From Piscirickettsiaceae bacterium (GTDB lineage: Bacteria > Pseudomonadota > Gammaproteobacteria > Nitrosococcales > Methylophagaceae), in assembly GCA_018646825.1 (NCBI GenBank), contig JABGUA010000090.1, forward strand, positions 1-5,807: a DNA stretch of 5,807 nt, given 5' to 3'. Position 1 is the first letter of the stretch. Each line of letters opens with the position of its first letter. Position numbers and translations under genes: made by a program. The notes below the pieces were generated by a model. That model was not told where the DNA came from, searched no databases, and worked only from the letters and a program-made list of their open reading frames with translations. Below, in pieces: positions 1-5,436 of this stretch.

Positions 1-1
1 A

Positions 2-709
2 GACAAAGTCATTGTCAGTATTTTTGTTAATCCATTGCAGTTTAATGACCAAACGGATCTCAAAGCTTACCCAAGAACCATTGAAGCAGACACGGCACAA
101 TTAGCTGAAACAACATGTGATCTCGTGTTTGTACCAGCGGTGTCAACGGTGTATGCAGAAGGCTGGGCAAGGCAGAGCAAAGTCACAGTACCAGAAATAG
201 GTGATAGATTATGTGGTGCACACCGGCCAGGTCACTTTGATGGTGTCGCGACCGTCGTTACCAAGCTATTTAATATGGTGATGCCTGATGTCGCGATATT
301 TGGCGAAAAAGATTTTCAACAGTTATTACTGATTAAGAAACTAGTCCATGACCTGAACATGCCAATTGAAATTATTGGCGCAGAAACACACCGTGAACCT
401 AACGGGCTGGCTATGAGCTCACGAAACCAATATTTATCAACAACTGAGCAAACCGTTGCAGCCGAAATAGTTCAAACACTGTTAAAAATTAAGCAACGAT
501 TAGCGAAAGGGGAAGGGGAACACAGGTTGATATGTGAAGAAGCGAAACAAGCGATAGAATTAAAAGGCTTTGAAGTGGATTACCTTGAAATCTGCCGTGA
601 AGTAGATTTAAAGCCGGCACAACCAGAAGATAAAGCCTTAAGAATACTGATGGCAGCCCAGTTAGGCCCAGCACGATTAATCGATAATATGGCTTGTTAT
701 CTTGCTTGA
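2..709 (+). CDS. panC: Pantothenate synthetase (pantoate--beta-alanine ligase), 5'-truncated by window edge
   Basis: This cytoplasmic enzyme condenses pantoate with beta-alanine, using ATP through a pantoyl-adenylate, to give pantothenate. About 235 residues are visible and the frame is open to the left edge. The first visible residues (DKVIVSIFVNPLQF) match E. coli PanC from about residue 49, so roughly 48 residues are missing, including the N-terminal HxGH nucleotide-binding motif. A TTG at position 35 is internal and not a start. Visible family signatures are NPLQF, YPRT, the RPGHFDGVATVV segment, FGEKDFQQ, the KMSKS-like MSSRNQYL and the C-terminal ARLIDN. The stop is TGA at 707-709. panD follows 54 nt downstream on the same strand, consistent with a panCD (possibly panBCD) operon; panB would lie outside the window. 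Nothing in the visible part suggests decay. Confidence 0.97.
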   Translation, partial: DKVIVSIFVNPLQFNDQTDLKAYPRTIEADTAQLAETTCDLVFVPAVSTVYAEGWARQSKVTVPEIGDRLCGAHRPGHFDGVATVVTKLFNMVMPDVAIFGEKDFQQLLLIKKLVHDLNMPIEIIGAETHREPNGLAMSSRNQYLSTTEQTVAAEIVQTLLKIKQRLAKGEGEHRLICEEAKQAIELKGFEVDYLEICREVDLKPAQPEDKALRILMAAQLGPARLIDNMACYLA

Positions 710-763
710 TAAGCCCGAAAAAGCGATAATGCTAAGCTAACAGTTTAATAAAAACCGCTATTT

Positions 764-1144
764 ATGCAATTAACGCTACTAAAAACAAAATTACATCGCG
801 CTTGTGTCACACATTCGGAACTTGAGTACGAAGGCTCGTGTGCGATCGATAGCCAATTATTGGAAGTGGCTGGCATTCATGAATATGAACAAATCCAAAT
901 TTATAATGTCACAAATGGTGAACGTTTTACGACGTATGCAATTCGAGCGGAAGCCGGTTCACAGGTTATTTCTGTCAATGGTGCCGCGGCACACAAAGCA
1001 TCTCCGGGCGATCGCATTATCATCTGTGCCTATGCGACATTAGACCAAGAAGAAGTGACAAAATTTAAACCTACCTTGGTTTATCTTGACGAAAATAATC
1101 ATATCATTAATACGCGGCAGGCTATTCCAGTTCAGGCTGCTTAA
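764..1144 (+). CDS. panD: Aspartate 1-decarboxylase proenzyme
   Basis: PanD is a pyruvoyl-dependent enzyme that decarboxylates L-aspartate to beta-alanine, the second substrate of PanC. The 126-residue length is typical. The self-cleavage site is intact: Gly24-Ser25 within YEGSCAID, where Ser25 becomes the pyruvoyl group. The other catalytic and binding residues are in their usual places: Lys9, His11, Arg54, Thr57, Tyr58 and Asn72 followed by GAAA. The ATG at 764 is chosen because it puts these residues at family-standard numbers. There is no recognisable Shine-Dalgarno sequence before it, only an A/T-rich stretch. The gene follows panC by 54 nt and is probably cotranscribed with it. E. coli-type PanD needs the PanZ/PanM maturation factor, but no such gene is seen here. 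Confidence 0.97.
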   Translation: MQLTLLKTKLHRACVTHSELEYEGSCAIDSQLLEVAGIHEYEQIQIYNVTNGERFTTYAIRAEAGSQVISVNGAAAHKASPGDRIIICAYATLDQEEVTKFKPTLVYLDENNHIINTRQAIPVQAA

Positions 1145-1194
1145 TAGCTTCGAAACGACGTAAAAATTGGGATAAAACGATAATTAAAACATTA

Positions 1195-1692
1195 TCACAT
1201 CGCCTCTAACTTACCCGGCAAAGTTTCGTGGCATTTTTTAAATTTCTTGCCACTGCCACAGAAGCAAGGTTCATTACGCTCTAATTTGATAGGGGGTAAT
1301 TCTTCACCATCAAAATAAAACCATTTATCGTTAATAAATGAGAACCTCGAACGCTCGTGCTGCTGAGCAATCATACCCTGCTCAATGCGAAAAGCAACGA
1401 AGTCGACATATGAAACGATATCATCCTCTCGCTCTGAGCCAATAATCTTTAGACCAATCCAACGGGTTTTCTTAATGCGTTTTGATAGGGAAAAAGAATC
1501 ACCAAGGCGTCGTTTTCTCGGATGGAGTGTATCGATCAGGTAGCCGATCTCACCATAACAAAAGGCGGTATAACGGGCGCGAACAACTTGTTCAACATCA
1601 AGTACTTTGGTTTTGCCTTTATGAATTAATTCGCAACATTCGGTATAGCGTTTGCCACTAAAACAGGGGCAGGGATAGGTGTTTTCAGCCAT
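1195..1692 (-). CDS. ychJ: YchJ-like (UPF0225) protein with SEC-C zinc-binding motifs
   Basis: This 165-residue protein closely resembles E. coli YchJ (152 aa), whose function is not established. An N-terminal cysteine cluster (CPC at residues 8-10, CC at 19-20) is followed by a central region with the YchJ hallmarks: RARYTAF, the HP after YLIDTL, TRWIGL, and ERSRF followed by WFYFDG. I recall that region as having an NTF2-like fold. A C-terminal SEC-C motif then reads RNEPCFCGSGKKFKKCH. The CxC-x8-CH pattern is the zinc-binding arrangement found at the SecA C-terminus. The gene is the last of the minus-strand operon and begins 5 nt after the yeeZ-like stop. No Shine-Dalgarno sequence is evident, so translation is probably coupled. 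The 15 or so extra residues sit mainly in the inter-domain segments and near the C-terminal end. Confidence 0.92.
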   Translation of the reverse strand: MAENTYPCPCFSGKRYTECCELIHKGKTKVLDVEQVVRARYTAFCYGEIGYLIDTLHPRKRRLGDSFSLSKRIKKTRWIGLKIIGSEREDDIVSYVDFVAFRIEQGMIAQQHERSRFSFINDKWFYFDGEELPPIKLERNEPCFCGSGKKFKKCHETLPGKLEAM

Positions 1693-1697
1693 TGTAA

Positions 1698-2507
1698 TTA
1701 ACCAATTTCGTTAAATGGAATTTGCATTAAATCGGGGTAAATAAAGCGATACCCTAGTTTTTGTTTTATCTTAGCATTACTGACTATTTTAGTCAGATTT
1801 TGGGCACCATAGGCAAAATTTGGGGCGGGTTGGCCCAATAATCCACGTGCATAGCTATAAAAATCTCGCTTTGTTGGGTGTGAGTCACTACAGCCATTAA
1901 AGACTTCTCCCCAAGCTGATTGTTCAATAATCTGATTAATTAGACCAATACAATCATCACGGTGAATTAAGTTAACGGGGGCATCAGGTTGATCGACGAC
2001 TTTGCCATTGGCAAAAAAACGGCCGGGGTGACGACGATAACCAATGAGGCCACTCAGCCGTAATATTGTAGTCGTAAACTCGGGGCAGGCTTGAAAAGCT
2101 TGTTCAATTTGATATAAGGCACTGTTTGGATCTTCTGCATCAGCATCTTCTGAGGCCAGTGCATTGGTATTACGATATACTGAGGAGGAACTGATAAATA
2201 AAACGTGTTTAATACTCGACTTGGCTAATTGAGCTATTAAAGAAGCAAAGCCCAGTTTGTTTTTCGATGTGATATTACAAATAAGAATATCAGCATCTGC
2301 CAGAAAGCCAGAGGGGTAGATATCATTATCTATATCGACGAGGTAAGCCCCAGCGCCAAGCTGTTTTATGGGCATAAGTTTTTCGGCTTTTCGTGTTGAT
2401 AAGTTGACCGGATAACCTTGTCCAACAAAATGTTCAGCCAAGGGCGTGCCAAGCCAACCACTGCCAAGGATACTGAGCCTTTGCGTACTTAGACTATTTT
2501 TTGTCAT
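1698..2507 (-). CDS. yeeZ: YeeZ-like NAD(P)-binding extended-SDR-fold protein
   Basis: This is a 269-residue homologue of E. coli YeeZ, a predicted NAD-dependent epimerase/dehydratase-like protein of unknown substrate. The Rossmann glycine motif is GSGWLG at residues 15-20. Other shared features are SSSSVY at 106-111, LRLSGLIG followed by HPGRFF (160-165), then VNLIHRDD and a C-terminal LGYRF-YPD segment. Classical extended SDRs have a YxxxK catalytic pair. Here the expected position reads Tyr132-QIE-Gln136, so the lysine is absent, and E. coli YeeZ also lacks it. Catalysis by the usual mechanism is therefore doubtful. The ATG at 2505-2507 lies inside the upstream glutaredoxin-fusion gene (14-nt overlap), and no strong Shine-Dalgarno sequence is visible, which points to translational coupling. 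No signal peptide is present, so it is cytoplasmic. Confidence 0.88.
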   Translation of the reverse strand: MTKNSLSTQRLSILGSGWLGTPLAEHFVGQGYPVNLSTRKAEKLMPIKQLGAGAYLVDIDNDIYPSGFLADADILICNITSKNKLGFASLIAQLAKSSIKHVLFISSSSVYRNTNALASEDADAEDPNSALYQIEQAFQACPEFTTTILRLSGLIGYRRHPGRFFANGKVVDQPDAPVNLIHRDDCIGLINQIIEQSAWGEVFNGCSDSHPTKRDFYSYARGLLGQPAPNFAYGAQNLTKIVSNAKIKQKLGYRFIYPDLMQIPFNEIG

Positions 2508-2955
2508 AAACTTGCTTAAAGCTCTTTTCGTTAAAACCGCTTACCTTATGCTTACCAACTAAGATAAGAGGAACACCACTACCACCTAACGATTTAAACC
2601 GTTTTTTTGCTTGGGCGTTATTTTCTATATCGAATTCGCGATAGGGAATGTTCTGCGCTTTAAAATAACGACGGGCTTTCTTACAATAGCTACACCATGA
2701 AGTGCTATACATAATGACTTTTTTATCTATTTTTATATCCTCGTTGTCAGATTGTGTCTCAGTGAGCGGTTCAATAGTGACGGATTGATAGCTGTTGATT
2801 TTAATATCGACAGTTTCGAGAGATTTACTATCAACAGGCCTATCACCAAAATGAACGCGGCCGTTATTATCCGTCCATTTATAGACCTCGGCGTTACAGA
2901 GTGGAAGGCAAATAAAGTAAATAACAAAAGAGAGGGTTGCGTGACGTTCCATCAT
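2494..2955 (-). CDS. Exported DUF4124-glutaredoxin fusion protein
   Basis: This 153-residue protein has three parts. Residues 1-22 look like a signal peptide: basic start, hydrophobic core (LSFVIYFICLPL) and likely cleavage after CNA. Residues 23-42 match the start of a DUF4124 domain (VYKWTDNNGRVHFGDRP), common at the N-terminus of secreted proteobacterial proteins. After a polar linker, residues 78-153 form a glutaredoxin/NrdH-like thioredoxin fold with the dithiol CSYC at 88-91, the cis-proline GVP at 127-129 and GF at 140-141. The GF-N-x-x-x-F ending resembles NrdH rather than the GCDD glutathione-binding motif of classical glutaredoxins. The likely location is periplasm or envelope, and the substrate is unknown. 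ATGs occur at 2955 and 2952; the Shine-Dalgarno spacing slightly favours the second. The glutaredoxin part is about half identical to its upstream neighbour. Confidence 0.88.
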   Translation of the reverse strand: MMERHATLSFVIYFICLPLCNAEVYKWTDNNGRVHFGDRPVDSKSLETVDIKINSYQSVTIEPLTETQSDNEDIKIDKKVIMYSTSWCSYCKKARRYFKAQNIPYREFDIENNAQAKKRFKSLGGSGVPLILVGKHKVSGFNEKSFKQVYDKK

Positions 2956-2959
2956 AAAG

Positions 2960-2964
2960 TCCTT
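2960..2964 (-). promoter_or_regulatory. Ribosome binding site of the DUF4124-glutaredoxin gene
   Basis: On the minus strand AAGGA stands 4 nt before the first of two consecutive ATG codons and 7 nt before the second. The usual 6-8 nt spacing favours initiation at the second (position 2952), giving a 152-residue precursor. The choice has little effect, since only one methionine of the signal peptide changes. Confidence 0.6.
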
Positions 2965-2991
2965 TTGTAATGATAGGGCTGTTTTAGACGA

Positions 2992-3309
2992 TTATTGTTC
3001 ATAGAGACGCTTAAAAGATCTAACATCAAACCCAGTCATCTGTTGGTCGTCAACTAAAATCAATGGAACACCGCGGCCATTGAGTGCATCGTAGGCTTGT
3101 TTTGCGACAGCACTTTTTTCTATATCTAGTTCTTTAAAAGTGATGCCTTGTCGAGTAAATACGTCACGTGCCTTACGGCAATAGCCACACCAGCTGGTGG
3201 AGTACATTGTGACCTGTTTATTCGAAGGTGTAATCGTGGGCTCTAACCATCTAAAGGGGTCAGCTAAGAAAAGAAGGAGGAGGGCACCGAGTGCAATTCT
3301 AATGGGCAT
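2992..3309 (-). CDS. Membrane-anchored or exported glutaredoxin-like protein
   Basis: This 105-residue protein has an N-terminal hydrophobic segment (residues 5-16, IALGALLLLFLA, after a single basic residue) and a glutaredoxin-like domain from residue 31. The redox dithiol is CGYC at 41-44, the cis-proline GVP is at 80-82 and GF at 93-94. No clear signal peptidase site follows the hydrophobic stretch, so an uncleaved anchor with the thiol domain in the periplasm is the simplest reading. The segment is short for a membrane span, which leaves some doubt. By hand alignment 39 of 75 positions match the glutaredoxin domain of the next gene, so the two are tandem paralogues. The gene starts 17 nt after the UDG-like stop and ends 36 nt before the fusion gene. 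Physiological partner and substrate are not evident. AGGA at 3320-3323 is the probable ribosome binding site, 10 nt upstream. Confidence 0.85.
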   Translation of the reverse strand: MPIRIALGALLLLFLADPFRWLEPTITPSNKQVTMYSTSWCGYCRKARDVFTRQGITFKELDIEKSAVAKQAYDALNGRGVPLILVDDQQMTGFDVRSFKRLYEQ

Positions 3310-3326
3310 GACGAACTTGTCCTGAA

Positions 3327-4208
3327 TTAAAGTTTATAAGCTTGTCTAACACGTGAGATAGCATACCACCGTGCTGCTCTAGCTTTTTTGTATTTGGTTT
3401 CATCTTGTGGTTGACCACTTTTCTTTTTTAACCAACCTTGTTTATTAAGATACTGATGATACATGGCATCTTGGTATTCGCTGAGGGAAGGATAATGATC
3501 CATCAACAATAAAGAAATCGATTCTGCATTGGCACCACTAGGATGAGGTGGACTCACCACCTGATTCTCAAAACGCGGAAGGGAGTGGGTTATATGTCCC
3601 GTTTGTGCTAACTGCGTTAAGACATCTGCGACCATTTCACCTAATGGCAAAATGGAAGCCTCAGAGTTGATGGACTGAACATCCTTTACGAATTGGTCTA
3701 ATAGTAAGGCCTGTAAGTTCGGCACATTAAAACATTTTGGCTGACCGCAATAATCTTTGCCGTTCACGAAAATAGGATATTTCAATACCGAGCAGAAATG
3801 GACTAAATGATGGTGTTCTGACCAAAGTGAGCTACAACAACGAATTCCTAGTTTTTTTGCATAGCCTAGGCGATTGAGCATCTCTACTAGCCGTGGCCGC
3901 ATTGTGCCGCTCAAGCTTGCAGTTTGTTTGACAAGTTTAAGGGCTTGCTCAACAGGTTGTCCATTTGCGGTCGCTTGGTTTAATGCATTGAGTGATCTGT
4001 TCATTTGGGTACGTCCGGGTGTAATACCGACGATAATTAATTTGGCATTGGTATTCACATGTTCAAAAGGCGCATAAAAACAGGTAAGTTTCTTTTCAGG
4101 TAATTGCCAAAGGCTGAGCGAAGACTCAGGCGGACTGTTATCTTGTCTTGGCGACAAAGCGTGTATATCAGTTAAATGAGGAAGGAGCTGTTTGGCGTAA
4201 AGTGTCAT
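3327..4208 (-). CDS. Uracil-DNA-glycosylase-superfamily-like protein, function unknown
   Basis: This 293-residue protein of uncertain function is the first sizeable gene of the operon. Three features suggest the UDG fold. The first is a beta strand plus loop, LIIVGITPGRTQ (residues 57-68), comparable to the GxNPG/GEAPG motif of SMUG, MUG and family-4 enzymes. The second is LPLGEMVADVL (187-197), resembling the conserved LPLG-x-x-A strand-helix. The third is SPPHPSGANAE (219-229), like the HPS catalytic-loop motif. The family-1 GQDPYH motif is absent. Cysteines at 124, 125, 139, 154 and 159 do not form an obvious iron-sulphur signature. The C-terminal 40 residues are strongly basic and could contact nucleic acid. 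No signal peptide is present. The ATG at 4208 lacks a Shine-Dalgarno sequence; an in-frame ATG at 4280 is separated from it by one amber codon. It could be a glycosylase or a non-catalytic relative. Confidence 0.6.
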   Translation of the reverse strand: MTLYAKQLLPHLTDIHALSPRQDNSPPESSLSLWQLPEKKLTCFYAPFEHVNTNAKLIIVGITPGRTQMNRSLNALNQATANGQPVEQALKLVKQTASLSGTMRPRLVEMLNRLGYAKKLGIRCCSSLWSEHHHLVHFCSVLKYPIFVNGKDYCGQPKCFNVPNLQALLLDQFVKDVQSINSEASILPLGEMVADVLTQLAQTGHITHSLPRFENQVVSPPHPSGANAESISLLLMDHYPSLSEYQDAMYHQYLNKQGWLKKKSGQPQDETKYKKARAARWYAISRVRQAYKL

Positions 4209-4211
4209 AAG

Positions 4212-4280
4212 CTAAAGAATAAGTAATTTAAGCGAATGCTCAACACGCTGCTTGGCTATCAATACTTGAGTAAGGGTCAT
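4212..4280 (-). other. Possible 22-codon leader ORF upstream of the UDG-like gene
   Basis: On the minus strand an ATG at 4280 opens a 22-codon frame (MTLTQVLIAKQRVEHSLKLL, then IL) ending in TAG, with only 3 nt before the ATG of the UDG-like gene. It is in the same frame as that gene. A perfect TATAAT ends 7 nt before this ATG, so a transcript from it would start at or next to the codon and be leaderless. The peptide shares MTL and AKQ with the start of the following protein, which may be chance. Whether it is translated cannot be judged from sequence; it may be only spacer. Confidence 0.25.
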
Positions 4281-4295
4281 AAGTCTAATTATAAT
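4266..4295 (+). promoter_or_regulatory. Sigma-70-type promoter for the Tas-like gene
   Basis: TTGAGT (4266-4271, four of six consensus bases) is followed after 18 nt by a perfect TATAAT (4290-4295). Transcription would start near 4302, giving a leader of about 88 nt before the aldo/keto reductase ATG. This is the strongest promoter-like match I found in the intergenic region. Confidence 0.55.
4288..4293 (-). promoter_or_regulatory. Candidate -10 element of the leftward five-gene operon
   Basis: ATTATAAT at 4288-4295 is a perfect 8-bp palindrome, so the minus strand also reads TATAAT (4293 to 4288). It would fire leftward into the UDG-like gene. No good -35 hexamer lies 16-18 nt upstream on that strand, only A/T-rich sequence, so the assignment is weak. 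If real, the two divergent promoters share their -10 bases and cannot be occupied together. Confidence 0.3.
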
Positions 4296-4333
4296 GATTT
4301 GTTAATTTTTTAACCCAGAAATCGCGGCAGGTC

Positions 4334-4353
4334 AAACACTAAAGAAAGTGTTT
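4334..4353. repeat. Perfect 7-bp inverted repeat in the leader of the Tas-like gene
   Basis: AAACACT and AGTGTTT flank a 6-nt AAAGAA spacer. The repeat lies about 32-51 nt downstream of the predicted start site and 36 nt before the ATG. As DNA it could be an operator for a dimeric regulator; as RNA it would form a modest 7-bp stem. It is not followed by a U tract, so it does not look like an intrinsic terminator. Chance occurrence in A/T-rich sequence is possible. Confidence 0.4.
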
Positions 4354-4377
4354 CATGAGAATTCAGATGGATAACCT

Positions 4378-4384
4378 AAGAGGT
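4378..4384 (+). promoter_or_regulatory. Ribosome binding site of the Tas-like gene
   Basis: AAGAGGT lies 5 nt before the ATG at 4390. This is a clear Shine-Dalgarno match and it supports the chosen start, which also aligns with the E. coli Tas N-terminus. Confidence 0.7.
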
Positions 4385-4389
4385 AAGAC

Positions 4390-5436
4390 ATGGACTATAA
4401 GACGCTTGGCCACACTGATATCAAAGTGAGCACGATTTGTCTGGGGACGATGACGTATGGTGAACAAAACACCGAAGCAGAAGGACATTCGCAATTAGAT
4501 TACGCATTGGAACGCGGGATTAATTTTATTGATACTGCTGAGCTATATGCCATCCCACCCAAAGCAGAAACCTATGGCAAGACGGAAGCCATTATAGGAA
4601 CGTGGTTGGCTAAAAGGGGGTGTCGTGATGATATTATCCTCGCCAGTAAAATAGCGGGTCCTGGTTTAGACTTTGTCAGGCATATCCGCAACGGTGAAAC
4701 AAAGTTCAATACCGAACATATTTCGCAAGCATTGAACTCCAGTTTAGCAAGGCTAAAAACTGATTATGTCGACTTGTACCAGCTACATTGGCCTGAAAGA
4801 CAGACTAATTATTTCGGTCAGTTAGGTTTTAAGGCCAGTGAGGACGAAGAGAAGTTAACCCCTATTGAACAAACCTTACGGGTATTAAAAGCACAAGTTG
4901 ATGCCGGTAAAATACGGACTATCGGTTTATCGAATGAAACGCCTTGGGGCATCATGCAATTCATTACATTGGCAAAGCAATATGATTTGCCAATAGTCGT
5001 TTCAGTACAAAACCCATACAGCTTGTTGAATCGGACTTATGAAATTGGCAATGCCGAAGTCAGTCACCGTGAAAATGTAGGATTATTGGCATACTCGCCA
5101 TTAGGGTTTGGTGTCTTAACTGGAAAATACCTTAATAACCAACAACCAGAGGGGGCTAGGATAACGCGCTGGCCGAATTATGCACGTTATAGCAGTCCAG
5201 AAGGTATTGCTGCGACACAGGCTTATGTGGGTTTAGCCAAACAACATGAGTGGGAGCCAGCGCAAATGGCATTGGCTTTTGTTAATGACCAACCCTTTGT
5301 GACCAGCAATATTATTGGTGCCACGAGTTTAGAACAATTAAAAAGCAATATCGACAGTGTTGAACGACCCTTAACCGATGCCCTTCGCGAAGGGATTAAT
5401 ACTATTCACCAGCAATACCCAAACCCTGCACCTTAA
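4390..5436 (+). CDS. tas: Tas-type NADP(H)-dependent aldo/keto reductase
   Basis: This 348-residue cytoplasmic TIM-barrel oxidoreductase closely follows E. coli Tas (346 aa) from the LGTMT-GEQN segment to the final PAP. The aldo/keto reductase tetrad is complete: Asp48, Tyr53, Lys87 and His133. Other shared blocks are INFIDTAELY, the RLKTDYVDLYQLHWP segment, GLSNET, the VQNPYSLLNR segment, LLAYSPLGFG-LTGKY and the cofactor-binding NIIGATSLEQLKSNI near the C-terminus. E. coli tas was found as a suppressor of tyrosine auxotrophy; the physiological substrate is unsettled, so the reaction can only be given as NADPH-dependent carbonyl reduction. It is transcribed alone from a promoter near 4266-4295, divergently from the glutaredoxin operon. 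Its TAA shares bases with the stop of the convergent ygfZ. Confidence 0.95.
   Translation: MDYKTLGHTDIKVSTICLGTMTYGEQNTEAEGHSQLDYALERGINFIDTAELYAIPPKAETYGKTEAIIGTWLAKRGCRDDIILASKIAGPGLDFVRHIRNGETKFNTEHISQALNSSLARLKTDYVDLYQLHWPERQTNYFGQLGFKASEDEEKLTPIEQTLRVLKAQVDAGKIRTIGLSNETPWGIMQFITLAKQYDLPIVVSVQNPYSLLNRTYEIGNAEVSHRENVGLLAYSPLGFGVLTGKYLNNQQPEGARITRWPNYARYSSPEGIAATQAYVGLAKQHEWEPAQMALAFVNDQPFVTSNIIGATSLEQLKSNIDSVERPLTDALREGINTIHQQYPNPAP

Noticed and set aside
489..674. 61-codon minus-strand frame inside panC
   Set aside because: Antisense to conserved panC codons, no recognisable protein and no ribosome binding site evident.
702..730. TTGCTT-17-GATAAT, a possible internal promoter for panD
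   Set aside because: Only three of six -35 bases match and it overlaps the end of panC; not strong enough to list as a feature.
804..1043. 79-codon plus-strand frame inside panD
   Set aside because: It is a shifted frame of panD, whose own frame carries all catalytic residues.
1179..1196. GATAAT-N6-ATTATC inverted repeat between convergent panD and ychJ, followed by GTTTTAT on the minus strand
   Set aside because: The stem is only 6 bp with one G:C pair at its base and includes part of the ychJ stop codon; too weak to call a terminator, although one is expected here.
2895..2955. Lipoprotein signal (LPLC) in the DUF4124-glutaredoxin precursor
   Set aside because: Proline at -2 relative to the cysteine does not fit a lipobox; cleavage after CNA by signal peptidase I is more likely.
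2733..2970. Two 64-72 codon frames, one per strand, overlapping the DUF4124-glutaredoxin gene
   Set aside because: Alternative-frame shadows of a gene with clear domain signatures; no family resemblance of their own.
3700..3840. Iron-sulphur cluster in the UDG-like protein from Cys124, 125, 139, 154 and 159
   Set aside because: The spacing does not match the family-4 UDG four-cysteine pattern; cysteine richness alone is not enough.
3874..4077. 67-codon plus-strand frame opposite the UDG-like gene
   Set aside because: Antisense shadow with no homology that I recognise and no start signals.
1195..4208. Defence system or mobile island reading of the operon
   Set aside because: No integrase, repeats, nuclease or toxin-antitoxin signatures; flanking and internal genes are ordinary chromosomal families with similar base composition.
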